Made by a program: the position numbers and the translations under genes | NCBI GenBank assembly: GCA_031002005.1 | Contig: JARYHS010008074.1 | Coordinates: 182,924,494 to 182,988,493, forward strand | Direction: 5' to 3' | DNA length: 64,000 nucleotides | Source of the DNA: Vandiemenella viatica | Lineage: Eukaryota; Arthropoda; Insecta; Orthoptera; Morabidae | Notes under the pieces: generated by a model | What the model was told of the DNA's origin: nothing | What the model saw: only the letters and a program-made list of their open reading frames with translations | Databases searched by the model: none | In this document: in pieces, positions 23,184 to 33,640 of the stretch | Layout: each line of letters begins with the position of its first letter | Numbering within the stretch: the first letter of the stretch is position 1

Positions 23184-24373
23184 CACAGTCCAGTCACATT
23201 AATGTGACCACCACCTACTTTCGACGTCAACGTGAAATAACCAATCACAGAAGGCAGGTGGCAGCACATTACAGTGGAGTGTGTATAAAGAATGTCCTAG
23301 GGCATCGGAAAGCATTTCAATCGTTGGTGTAATGCAGAAACGTAGCGATTTATCCGACGTCCAAAACGGCATGATTATTGGCTTTCGGGCCAAGGGTGGA
23401 AGCATTTCGGAAACGGCTAATTTTGTGAACTGTTCACGTGCCGCCGTGGTGAAAGTATACCGTTCATGGCAAAATGGCACTATTCAAAATCAGCGGCATG
23501 AAACATGTGGTGCCCCACGGGCTATAGATGACAGAGGCGAACAGCTACGGAGATGCGTTCGGGCAAATAGACGTGCAACTGTTGAGCAACTGACCGCTCA
23601 GATGAACCAAGGGGCTACAAAGAGTGCATCTTCAACAAGGGTTCAGCGAACGTTGCTGCGCATGGGCCTCCGCAGCAGACGCCTGGTTAATGCACCTATG
23701 CTGACTGCTGTTCATCGGCGACGATGGCTGGAATTTGCACGCCAGTACCGCAACTGGAAGTCCACGGAGTGGCGACAGGTGGCTTTTTCCGATGAATCAC
23801 GTTTTATGCTCCATCGGACGGTGTGAAACGTCTGAAAGCAAACACCCTGCAACAATTGCCGGAAGGATACAGGGTGGAGCATTATGATTTGGGGAATGTT
23901 TTCCTGGCATTCACTGGGTGAACTCATCATTGTGGAAGGCACGATGGATCAGCACAAGTACGTATCTGTCCATGCGGACCATGTCCACCCCTACATTTGA
24001 ATAATTTTTCCTCAGAATAATGGCATCTATCAGCAGGACAATGCGAGGTGTCATACAGCTCGCAGTGTATATACGTGGTTCGAAGAGCACCAAGATGAGT
24101 TTACCTTACTCCCCTGGCCAGCAAACTCACCGAATTTAAACCCAATAGAGAATCTGTGGGACCACCTCAATCGGGTTGTTCGCGCCATGGATCCTCAACC
24201 GCGTAATCTAGCGCAGCTGGCCACGGCACTGGAGTCGGCATGGCTCAACATCCCAGTGAACACCTTCAGAAACTTAAGTGACTCTCTTCCTGTACGCCTC
24301 GCAGCGGTCCGCTCTGCCAAAAGTGGTTATTCTGGTTTTTGATAGGTGGTCACATTAATGTGACTGGACTGTG
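23184..24373 (+). mobile_element. Tc1-like transposon
   Basis: Bounded by TA (23182-23183 and 24374-24375) and by inverted repeats of about 26 bp: CACAGTCCAGTCACATTAAT with GTGACCACC on the left, the complement on the right. Length 1190 bp. One transposase reading frame, decayed, lies inside. Confidence 0.92.
23332..24342 (+). pseudogene. Tc1-like transposase, frameshifted
   Basis: The N-terminal paired-type helix-turn-helix runs from MQKRSDLSDVQNGMIIGFRA through SISETANFVNCSRAAVVKVY, followed by a second HTH (TVEQLTAQMN). The DD34E catalytic residues are visible in VAFSDESRF, IYQQDNARCHTA and SPNLNPIENLWD. The frame breaks near 23820 and again near 23870, and a TGA follows HPYI at about 23998. 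The C-terminus ends SAKSGYSGF. About 335 codons would be near the usual family length. The element could move only with a transposase supplied elsewhere. Confidence 0.9.
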
Positions 24374-24375
24374 TA

Positions 24376-25069
24376 TATATAACGTAATCAGGTTTTCATT
24401 TTCATTGCCGCAATCTATCAATAAAATTGAATGACTTAGGAAGATTACTGTTCCACGTATTTATCACTCCTATGTAAACATAAAACATTCAATGCTTGCA
24501 AAAAATTATTCGTTGTTTATGATGTGCATCTGGTTTCGCGCTTTTATGTCATAACATAATTGCAGTATATAATTTGGCAATATGTTTTCTTTGATCTCTG
24601 GCATGTTAGAGTTACAGATACCATAATTTCTAATGAAAAGTCATTAAGTCATTGTGTTTTAGGTTAGTTCATGCATAAAATCTTGATTTAGTTCACGCAT
24701 ACAACGTGGATCTGCTGTGAATGAAATTTCTTTGTCAAACAAAAAACCGGAAAGGTGATATTCTTAAGAAGCAAACATTAAAGGTGCCAGTACCGGCTTA
24801 GAAGGATATACTATTTAGGCCATAGGAACTGTCAACAATGTTCATTTGTGAATTGACAACGACAATTCTGATATGAATTGTATGTTTCTGCGGAATGGAA
24901 GGTTGGCATTTAGAAAGATCTTAACATCGTTGAGGGATAGAGCCAAAAGCAAGAAAAAAATGGATGAAAAGTATCTCATGTGCTAATCTATATTGTATTC
25001 TTAATGCGTGTCAAATTTCACTGAAATCAGTTAACCATTAGGGAGTGATTGAGGAGCATACATTCATCC
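24376..25069. other. Unassigned spacer
   Basis: AT-rich, no gene or family recognised. Confidence 0.5.
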
Positions 25070-25500
25070 ATCTATACTTTCGCATTTACAAGATACACTG
25101 AAGTGCCAAAAGCTATAAAATACCTACCCTTTTTCCCGGCGAAGAGTAGCAACCCGACGAGCCATTGACTCAATAAGTCCTCGGAAGATATATTTAGCCA
25201 TACTTCCACAACAGACGTCCATAATTGCGAAAGTGTTACTGGAGCAGGACATTGTACACGAGCTGACCTTACGATCATATCCCAGATATGTTTTACTTAA
25301 TTCATGTCTGACGATCTACGCGGCCAAATCGTTCGCTTAAAATGTCCAAAATGTTCCTCAAAACAATCGTGAACGATTTTGAGTCGGTGACGTGGTGCAT
25401 TGTGGTCCTGGAAGAGCCCAACGTATTTTAGGAACATGAAGGCCATAAATGTCTGAAAATGGTCTCCAAGTGGCTGAAAATAACCATTTTCATTCAATGG
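25070..25500. repeat. Probable dispersed repeat, unclassified
   Basis: ACACTGAAGTGCCAAAAGC at 25094 and GGAACATGAAGGCCATAAAT near 25432 are blocks I associate with dispersed repeats in orthopteroid genomes. No coding frame on either strand is convincing. Confidence 0.35.
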
Positions 25501-25805
25501 TTGGCTCTGTTTTATTAGCTCCCAACTGGTGTGTCAAGGTCATGTGCCCCTCACGCCGCGCCTCACCTCACCGCCCCCTCCAGATGCCTTCCCCTCCGTG
25601 CAGACCGCTGCCTACAGGAATTGTCGTTTGTCGCAGTATGTCCACACATGTGTCTCTTCGCTTCCAACTTGCCTTTTCCTCTTGCCTGTTCCTCGTACAA
25701 TATGTTTATCTTGAGGCTTGCGCTAGAGGCACAGCTCAGGGGTCACGCCCTGTGTCCACATTCACGCTTCTTGAGTCCTCAGTGTTCCGGTGTAGCCGCA
25801 GCAAG

Positions 25806-26467
25806 ATGGACGATCCAATTTGTCTTGCGGGCGTTACAGCTGCCATTCTTATATTAGCGAAATCGCGGAGGAAAAAATCGCGGAGGAAATTGTGGGTAAA
25901 GATTTATTTGAAAACTCGAAATGTGCAAATTCTCCAAGAACTGTGGTTCAACGACAATGCGCTGTTTAAGAACTTTATGCGAATGTCGAAGCAAAATTTT
26001 TATACTCTTCTAACAATGGTGGAACCCGCCATTGCCAAACGAGACACCAAATTCAGAGACGCAATACCTGCCGAACTAAGATTGGCCATTACCCTGCGTT
26101 ATTTGGCAACTGGTGGTTCGTTTGTATTACTTAAGTACTTGTTCAAAATCTCCACGCAAAGCATATCTGAAATACTGCCGGAAGTTGTGGGAGCCATCCT
26201 CCAGGAACTGAAAGACTATCTAAAGGTAAGCGAAAAAAGAAATGTGCCCATTCATTTTAAAAATACAGTTTGGACAGTGAAGATGCCAGCACAGGAACTA
26301 CTATTCCCGGAACTTAGCGCGCTACTTCCGCAAACGACACCGGCTTCGCCCCACTTCGGAGAATTCGTCGAAGACACTCTCTGAAAGCTTCAGAGAGGCG
26401 GGATGAATTCGTAGAATATTTTATGTCACCGACTGGCGATATACCATGGCAAGATAACTACTTGTAA
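25806..26467 (+). pseudogene. PIF/Harbinger transposase, internally deleted
   Basis: From MDDPICLAGV the frame includes FKNFMRMSKQNFYTLLTMVE, KRDTKFRDAIPAELRLAITL and the helical block SQSISEILPEVVGAILQELK. This is the N-terminal part of HARBI1-like transposases. A good splice donor (AAG|GTAAGC) follows LKDYLK at 26225/26226, as expected for these intron-containing elements. The DDE core is missing. Another frame resumes near 26330 with NDTGFAPLRRIRRRHSLKAS and ends RRDEFVEYFMSPTGDIPWQD...NYL at 26467, the family C-terminus. So an internal deletion joined the first intron to the last exon. Terminal repeats were not identified. Confidence 0.75.
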
Positions 26468-27271
26468 GGAAGTTTCATCTTCAATACTAATAATATAACA
26501 TTAACATTTTCAACTAGAAATGTATGTGGAAAATGTAGTTGAGTAACATACTTTCAATAAATTTAGTTTCCGTATGAAAGAATCCTGCACATTACCTACC
26601 CGTCTTTTATCTAATATATTCGAACGAATTGTTCTTAATCCGAGAAAATACCTTAGCAATACGTAAGTTAAGATTAAAAGGTGTTTGTTGAGTTAATTAT
26701 TTGTCCATTGTGTAAACCTCTTAATGTTAAACCGCTATGCCGAACTTGAATCTGTATTTGACATCATAAAAAAAGTTGCGGTTTTCGCAGTAGTCATGAT
26801 GTAAATAACTTCGCGAGATTTACGCTCGCGAAGTTATTTACATTATATAAGCTGATTGACATAGCATAGAAAGCATTCCCTTCCAATGAATAATCTAAAC
26901 TTCCTGAAATTTTTAACTAGAAGACATTATGCTACTGTAAAAATTATTTTTGTTTATTCACAAAGTTTGTTGATACTTTCACAAACACACGTAAATGCAT
27001 CTGACTGCTTAATACAACAAATGTTGTTTACTGAATAATACGGCACTTAGAGCTCTTTAAATCTGTCTATTGATATACTAAGTACATGATGAAGCTTGAA
27101 CCTTCCAACCATACGTTAAACGAGATTAAATATTGCCTACATTGAAGCATTTCGCATGCTTCATTTTTGCAAGCGAATATTCCTACCAAGATGCTTCGTG
27201 CCTGACAGCACTGGGCCGTAACGGTACCTCAGGTAGCGCGGCTCGGAATGTGTTTACTGGATGGGGTTTAA
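26468..27271. other. AT-rich spacer with one hairpin
   Basis: Nothing recognised apart from the hairpin at 26799-26843. Confidence 0.5.
26799..26843. repeat. Perfect 19-bp inverted repeat with 7-nt loop
   Basis: ATGTAAATAACTTCGCGAG at 26799-26817 is exactly complementary to 26825-26843. The loop is ATTTACG. The GC-rich TTCGCGAG core stands out from the AT-rich surroundings. Confidence 0.9.
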
Positions 27272-28146
27272 CCCTTTCAAGTCTGGACGCCACTATATTG
27301 ACAAATGGCAGGGCGGGCTCCCAAGACTGGACGCCACTTTACTGCCAGAGGCGCGGGCGGGCCTAGCGGCCGGACGCCACTATATTGCCAGCGCCTCTCT
27401 GCCCCACAGGACGGGAAGCTAGTTTATTGTCAGCGCCCGTACCGCATCCTAGCGGGAACTAGGGGAACCTCTAGTAAGAAGAAATATCTTTTTATTATTT
27501 TTGTGAAAAAACGAGGAAAAACTTTTTCATTTTGAGTTGTAAAAAAATAATAATAATAATAAAAAAATAAAAAAACCAAAAATAAAAAGTTTCTACCCCT
27601 GCCAGTGTCAGGTCCGAAGCCCTGGATAAAAAAATGGTGACGGGACACTTTAAAAAAATAAAGAAATAAATAAAATAAAAACCCTTCCCAGTATCAAGTT
27701 CGATCACCTCGATCACAAAAAAGCGATGGAAAACTTTCGTTGGAAAAAAATTTGGCAACTAATCGAATTATTTGTAATAGTTCCAGAAACATTTCTTCTA
27801 TTGAATTATAATATTCTAGTACAACACGAGAATAATAAATTAAAAATTTAATGTTATTTTAGTATCTTAAAGTTTTAGTATCGTTAAAAGAAAAAAAGTT
27901 TCTTCTACAATTTCAAGCACTTTTCATAAAAAAAACTTAACAATAAGTGAGTTTCATTATAGTTTGATATATAATTAAATAAAGCGAGTCAATTGAAACA
28001 AATTAAGCCTCTGAAAATGAGCGCAAAATTGACGCGAAACCGGGGAGGGGTGAGCCGTAAATGCCGGGCTGAGCGGAGGGGCCGGCGGCGGCGGGGCTCC
28101 CGTCCCCGCGGCTACCTCGCAGCCAGGAGCAGCCGACGCGAAAGGG
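27272..28146. mobile_element. piggyBac-type non-autonomous element
   Basis: TTAA flanks both sides (27268-27271, 28147-28150). The ends are CCCTTTCAAGTC on the left and, reversed, CCCTTTCGCGTC on the right. TTAA targets with CCC-starting ends are the piggyBac signature. The interior has GC-rich 45-bp repeats, an AT-rich middle and a very GC-rich right part (28020-28140). No transposase. Confidence 0.6.
27282..27440 (+). repeat. GC-rich tandem repeat, about 45-bp unit, four copies
   Basis: Units beginning TCTGGACGCCACTATATTG recur at about 27282, 27326, 27370 and 27417, each followed by a GCC/GGC-rich part. The last copy is the most diverged. Confidence 0.75.
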
Positions 28147-28149
28147 TTA

Positions 28150-28560
28150 AAGAGACAGGTGTCGCGCCTGAAATTTTCCATTAGGCGAGAGAGAGTAACA
28201 TGTTCCGTGACAAAGATGGACAAAAGTAGTGCCGAAGAGGGTGTGTGTGTGTGTGTGTGTGTGTGTTTGAGCCAATCACAGCCCCTGTGTGGTTTCACGC
28301 GGACTAATATGATTTCTCTGCTTTCCATACAACGCGGGAGGCGAGGACTGTTGCTGGGAGACACCGTCGCGTCGGGTGCTTGTGTGAAGGAGGGAGCTTC
28401 TGAGCAGGTCGACGTAGGTTCGACCCTCGTGGCGGCTAAGACAGCCCTCTATACCGACGGGCTGATTACGAGTGTGCGGCGTGTGCAGATTTGCGCCGCT
28501 CTGCTTTGTGTGTTGCCGAGAGTGCATCAGTGTATCAGTGCGACCTCACACACACGTGAG
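28150..28560 (+). promoter_or_regulatory. CpG-rich promoter-like region with possible first exon
   Basis: GC/CpG-rich sequence outside the piggyBac-type element contains a CCAAT box (GAGCCAATCACAGC near 28270), arthropod initiator-like TCAGT at 28527 and 28535, and a good splice donor CAC|GTGAGT at 28555/28556. This could be the start of a host gene reading to the right. The 1 kb gap and transposon insertions hide any following exons. A repeat-borne promoter is an alternative. Confidence 0.35.
28239..28266 (+). repeat. (GT)n microsatellite
   Basis: About 13 GT units, uninterrupted. Confidence 0.9.
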
Positions 28561-29259
28561 TTACTAAGTAACGTGCCTGGTTGTAACTACCACCCGGTAA
28601 TTCGTGATCTGTTGTGAAGATCTCTTGTGGTGGTCTCCTTCAAGCCTCCTTCGTCGCCAAGGACCACCTCCACGGTAATATTTTCAAGTACCTGCTACCG
28701 CAAATCTTTGTTTGAAACTGTCGAGACCCCAAAACTGTGTTACAAAGCCCAGTAACGGCCTTCATCGAGATAAAGAGGTTCTCACTCTCTGAACTGAGCT
28801 AAATTATCATTGTAAATGGTCTGCTATCCCGATGCTTCGTGTCCAATTTTTTTTTTTTTTTTTATTGGTTCCAATGTCATTATCATAAAAATTTTATGCA
28901 TAAAGTAACTTTTCTTTGCACATAATAAAATATAATGTAATTAATGGTAGATTGCCGTTTTCATTATTTGAAATTTCCCAATGCTTAATGGATATAATTA
29001 GCTACTTGCATTGTTATTATTAAAATAATTATTGCAGGGAAAACATTTATTAATTTCATGTGGAAGTAATTCCTGGCGCCCAGCTCTTATCATGAATGCA
29101 AGTTTTTTAGCGGACATTTACAGCTCTCACCAATAAATGGTGCAAGGTGTAGTGTGGTAATTGTGTCAATGGTACACTACAACATGTAAGTACTTGTAAT
29201 GCTTATGTGCCATGTAAATGATTTATGGCTGTTAGCGTATATGTTTATAAATAAATTAA

Positions 29260-30259
29260 NNNNNNNNNNNNNNNNNNNNNNNNNNNNNNNNNNNNNNNNN
29301 NNNNNNNNNNNNNNNNNNNNNNNNNNNNNNNNNNNNNNNNNNNNNNNNNNNNNNNNNNNNNNNNNNNNNNNNNNNNNNNNNNNNNNNNNNNNNNNNNNNN
29401 NNNNNNNNNNNNNNNNNNNNNNNNNNNNNNNNNNNNNNNNNNNNNNNNNNNNNNNNNNNNNNNNNNNNNNNNNNNNNNNNNNNNNNNNNNNNNNNNNNNN
29501 NNNNNNNNNNNNNNNNNNNNNNNNNNNNNNNNNNNNNNNNNNNNNNNNNNNNNNNNNNNNNNNNNNNNNNNNNNNNNNNNNNNNNNNNNNNNNNNNNNNN
29601 NNNNNNNNNNNNNNNNNNNNNNNNNNNNNNNNNNNNNNNNNNNNNNNNNNNNNNNNNNNNNNNNNNNNNNNNNNNNNNNNNNNNNNNNNNNNNNNNNNNN
29701 NNNNNNNNNNNNNNNNNNNNNNNNNNNNNNNNNNNNNNNNNNNNNNNNNNNNNNNNNNNNNNNNNNNNNNNNNNNNNNNNNNNNNNNNNNNNNNNNNNNN
29801 NNNNNNNNNNNNNNNNNNNNNNNNNNNNNNNNNNNNNNNNNNNNNNNNNNNNNNNNNNNNNNNNNNNNNNNNNNNNNNNNNNNNNNNNNNNNNNNNNNNN
29901 NNNNNNNNNNNNNNNNNNNNNNNNNNNNNNNNNNNNNNNNNNNNNNNNNNNNNNNNNNNNNNNNNNNNNNNNNNNNNNNNNNNNNNNNNNNNNNNNNNNN
30001 NNNNNNNNNNNNNNNNNNNNNNNNNNNNNNNNNNNNNNNNNNNNNNNNNNNNNNNNNNNNNNNNNNNNNNNNNNNNNNNNNNNNNNNNNNNNNNNNNNNN
30101 NNNNNNNNNNNNNNNNNNNNNNNNNNNNNNNNNNNNNNNNNNNNNNNNNNNNNNNNNNNNNNNNNNNNNNNNNNNNNNNNNNNNNNNNNNNNNNNNNNNN
30201 NNNNNNNNNNNNNNNNNNNNNNNNNNNNNNNNNNNNNNNNNNNNNNNNNNNNNNNNNNN
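29260..30259. other. Assembly gap, 1000 N
   Basis: Exactly 1000 undetermined bases, a conventional scaffold-gap size. The true length is unknown. Confidence 1.
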
Positions 30260-31664
30260 ATATGTCATGAACGATTGCAAGTGGCTATTAGCCATGAATA
30301 GTACTGTGCTCCTCTAAATAGTGCCAACAAAAGCTACTTCTATGAATTTGTTTTTGTATGGATCACTCAAAATAAATAAAAAAAATATGTTTCTCGGCGT
30401 GATGTCTGATTTCTATTACTATCAAAATGATCCTCCTCCTTAGGCCATAGTGTATAATGTACAGTGTATAATGTTAGTTACATTCTGTTTTCATGTTGAA
30501 TAAAGTGCAGTAGGGGAGAGTGGGGAGGGTTCGGACAGTTGTTTTTAACTACAAATTGTAGCTTTAATTTAAAATTAATATTTCCAAATTTTAATTATTT
30601 TTAATCTCCAAGGATTAAGGTTTTGTAATTTCAGTAGAATATGACAAAAATGAATTTAGTTTTTGCACAAATAATTTTTTTTTTTTTTGAAACTTGAAAA
30701 TTGTCTGAAATCTCCCACTATGTGGGAGATAATGGACAAGTTAGGGGGAGATTCTGCACACACTAATTCAGAATTAATATGTTGTGTTTATTTATAAAAA
30801 TCACAAAATAAGCACCACAAAACTTAAAAATCGCTTAGTAAGAGATTTATTTTAAGACAAAAAAGATGTTACTTATACAAAGAAAAATCACTCTGGTCCA
30901 TATTAAAATATATCATATTTTTGAACGTTTCATGAGTGTCCGTTTGAGCAGAGGGAAGTTCGAACATCACGTCGTCGTACTGCACAAAGAATGTATCTTC
31001 ATCAGACAAAGTAAATCTATATGATATGTTCTTTCTTTTTAGAAACCTTACTGTATAACCCCCTGTGTCTTCAATTCTTGCTACATATCGTCGTCCACTT
31101 GACGTGTTATTCCCATGAACGTTAACAACTGCGTAGGCACCAACAGGAACACTAGTATTATCTTGATCAGAAGAAGTAAATTCCTCCCATTCCTATCCTG
31201 ATGAGTCTCCAATAATTGAAAGAACACTGTCTGATTCACTTTCAGATGAAAGAGTTTATTTTCTTTGCATCTTTTTGATAATGATTGCTGGATGCTAGGG
31301 GATGGGCTATAGCTTCTTTTTGGGATGAAGTTTAAAACAGTTTTTTAATAGGCCTAGCTTCTGTTCTGGAACTCTTTTTCAACTCTTCTTTCGCGACAGC
31401 AATTTCATTTTTTTTCTGGGGCGTCTGTGACAATCATGCAACGTCCTCTCTTATGACCTCGGTTTGTGGCCTTTCTTTCTTTAGACTTTGGAAAAGGTTG
31501 AATATTTTCCGGTGATATAGTGCTAGTTGAAGGAGATACAATGCTGGTCAAGTTGGGAGAGCTGTGTGAGGATCTGGATACAGAAGGTGTTTGAAAATCC
31601 AAGTTTTTATTTGTGTGACAATCATTTTTCAATTGCCCTTCAGACTAATTTGTTTCACTTGGTA

Positions 31665-33640
31665 GTGGTCTGTGAGTAACTGTAAGACCCAAGGCTGATA
31701 CCGGGGCTGTAGTATAGCCTTAGTGCCTCAACTAAACTCTTGATGTTGATTCACAGTTCTATGGAAAACTTACGAAATAATTTAGACTTGACCATGTAGC
31801 CAGGATAACTCAACTTAAATGCTTGAGGTCGCCACAATATTTGTTAATCCACAAATAGAGAAAAGGTTGTCAGATAACTATGAAAATGAAAACAGTTCAC
31901 TTTCCGAAAATTTCAAATTTATTCAAAAGAAAATCAAAAGTTCAAAATAGCATTTAATAGTTGAATTGGCAAATCGAACATACTTTTCCAAAGTTTGAAA
32001 GTTGTGGAGAGATATTAGAACCGACCGAACCCCTGCTGTAAAATTACCAGTACATGTTAAAAGTGATGCACGCCATACGCCAAAGTCCCAAGATGGCTGA
32101 CTCGGTAGCTATACCTTAACATTCTTCCTCCCAACCGACCCGACTCTTACACAGACTATCCGCACATACTGCTCAGCTCTCAAAAGAATACAGAATGGCG
32201 GATCAAGTGCGCACCAGATTATATAGGTTCTATGACATCACAGCCAAAACGCAGCTTTCTGCTACCACCTAGTAGAATTAGGCCTTAGCTAACTCTGTAA
32301 CCAAACAGATATACGGTAATTAAAGGCTAACAGTGTTTAGACTTTTTTAATAGAGAAACAGTGGATAAGCAGTGAGTAACTTTAAGCATTTAGTTTTAAA
32401 GATCTATTTTATCATGAGCGTATGAGGCGACCTACTTTCTGCTTAGGGGAATTACTACTCTCTTCGAGCTTGCATTATTTTGTCATTTCGGCTAAATCAC
32501 AATTTATCTAAATATTATTATTATCAGCGTATTCTCCCAAAATTCCTGAGTTTAGTGGTGTAAGTTTTATTGAGATAGATGTACGGATAGTGAAATTACA
32601 GTTTTGACAAGATTTACAAAAATGATATACATTTTTTAATTTAATAACTTTACTTCTATTGCTTTTATCGAAAATGTAAAATTATCAGAATATTCTCTGA
32701 ATTAAATGTCGTATTCTGAAAGTTGTCTTATCTCTGTATCTAACTTCGATTGGCTGTAATAAATTCCTAAACTTGTCACATGGCAACATGATGAAATAAT
32801 TTCTAAAATCTTTATAGAATCGGTTCTACCGCATGGAATGGCTTGAAATTAATATATGTGATACTAGATTTTTGGGTCTTTCAAGAAATCTACTTTTTAT
32901 TCCGAAAGCTTTCTAGGATTCTGTGATAAAAATTGCTAAAAGTGAAGTGCATCTAACGAAGTGTTTAAAAACTGATTTAAGTTATTTACACGTCCAGGAA
33001 CTACGGAATTTTAGTGAATTTATTCTTTTATTGAATTATTATTCCTTTAAAATTACTTTATTTCATTTGAAAGTGTGTAGAAATAGTGAAATACCGAATA
33101 TCAAAAATCTATTGTTTGGTGAGCTGAATTATTGTGGATTATCACATTTCAGGTTAGTAAAAGGTTTTTATATCATTATAGAAAGTTAATTTAGTTGTTT
33201 TATTAAATGTTGAGCTACTTTATTGCTCTTAAATCGGTTTAGAAATGACGAAATGCTCACATAGTAGAAGCTCATTGTTTCAAAACTGAATTATTAATGA
33301 TTATTTTATCTTCGGTTGATTTAGAGTTGTTTACTGTTATACAAAGTTTATACACAGCTTTTATTAAATACTGGCGGTCTTTACTGCATTTAAATTGCTT
33401 TAGAAATGGCGAAATTAACCCATAGCAAAGTTTATTGTTTGTAAATTGAATTTATGGGAATTAACCTATTCCCTATCAAGATAATGTTTTCTTATTGTCA
33501 TATAAAGTTTATTTAGGTCTTTTATTAACTTTTGAATACCTTTACTGCTTCTAAAAGGGTTTATTTAGTCTGTTTGGTCATAGTATCTGCATGCTATATA
33601 AAGCCTCACTCTCCTAACCTATACAAGAAACGAAATTATC
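31665..33640. mobile_element. Unclassified ~2 kb insertion inside the pogo-like element
   Basis: The transposase sequence stops near 33640 and resumes near 31665. The block between has no transposase match, includes a GC-richer part (32040-32250) and a tandem repeat (33079-33563). It starts near TGTGAGTAACTGTAAGACC, which could be an LTR start, but no matching end or target duplication was fixed. Confidence 0.5.
33079..33563 (+). repeat. 161-bp tandem repeat, about 3 copies
   Basis: Units beginning AGAAATNNCGAAAT (AGAAATAGTGAAAT in the first) start at 33079, 33241 and 33402; the third ends at about 33562. Each carries CATTGTTT/TATTGTTT, CTTTTATTAA and ACTGC-TAAA blocks at matching offsets. 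A weaker earlier copy may begin near 32918. Confidence 0.7.

Noticed and set aside
25449..25805. Longer start for the PIF transposase at 25449
   Set aside because: Residues before MDDPICLAGV are Pro/Ser/Cys-rich with no family match and cross what looks like a different repeat; the Met at 25806 fits the family.
28159..28617. 152-codon open frame on the plus strand in the CpG-rich region
   Set aside because: It crosses a (GT)n microsatellite and matches no family; the open frame follows from GC-rich, stop-poor composition.
29177..30317. Open reading stretches on both strands running across the 1000-N gap
   Set aside because: They exist only because undetermined bases contain no stops; nothing can be said about the hidden sequence.
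33079..33563. CRISPR array from regular repeats
   Set aside because: Units are about 161 bp, diverged and in a eukaryotic transposon context; there are no short identical repeats with unique spacers.
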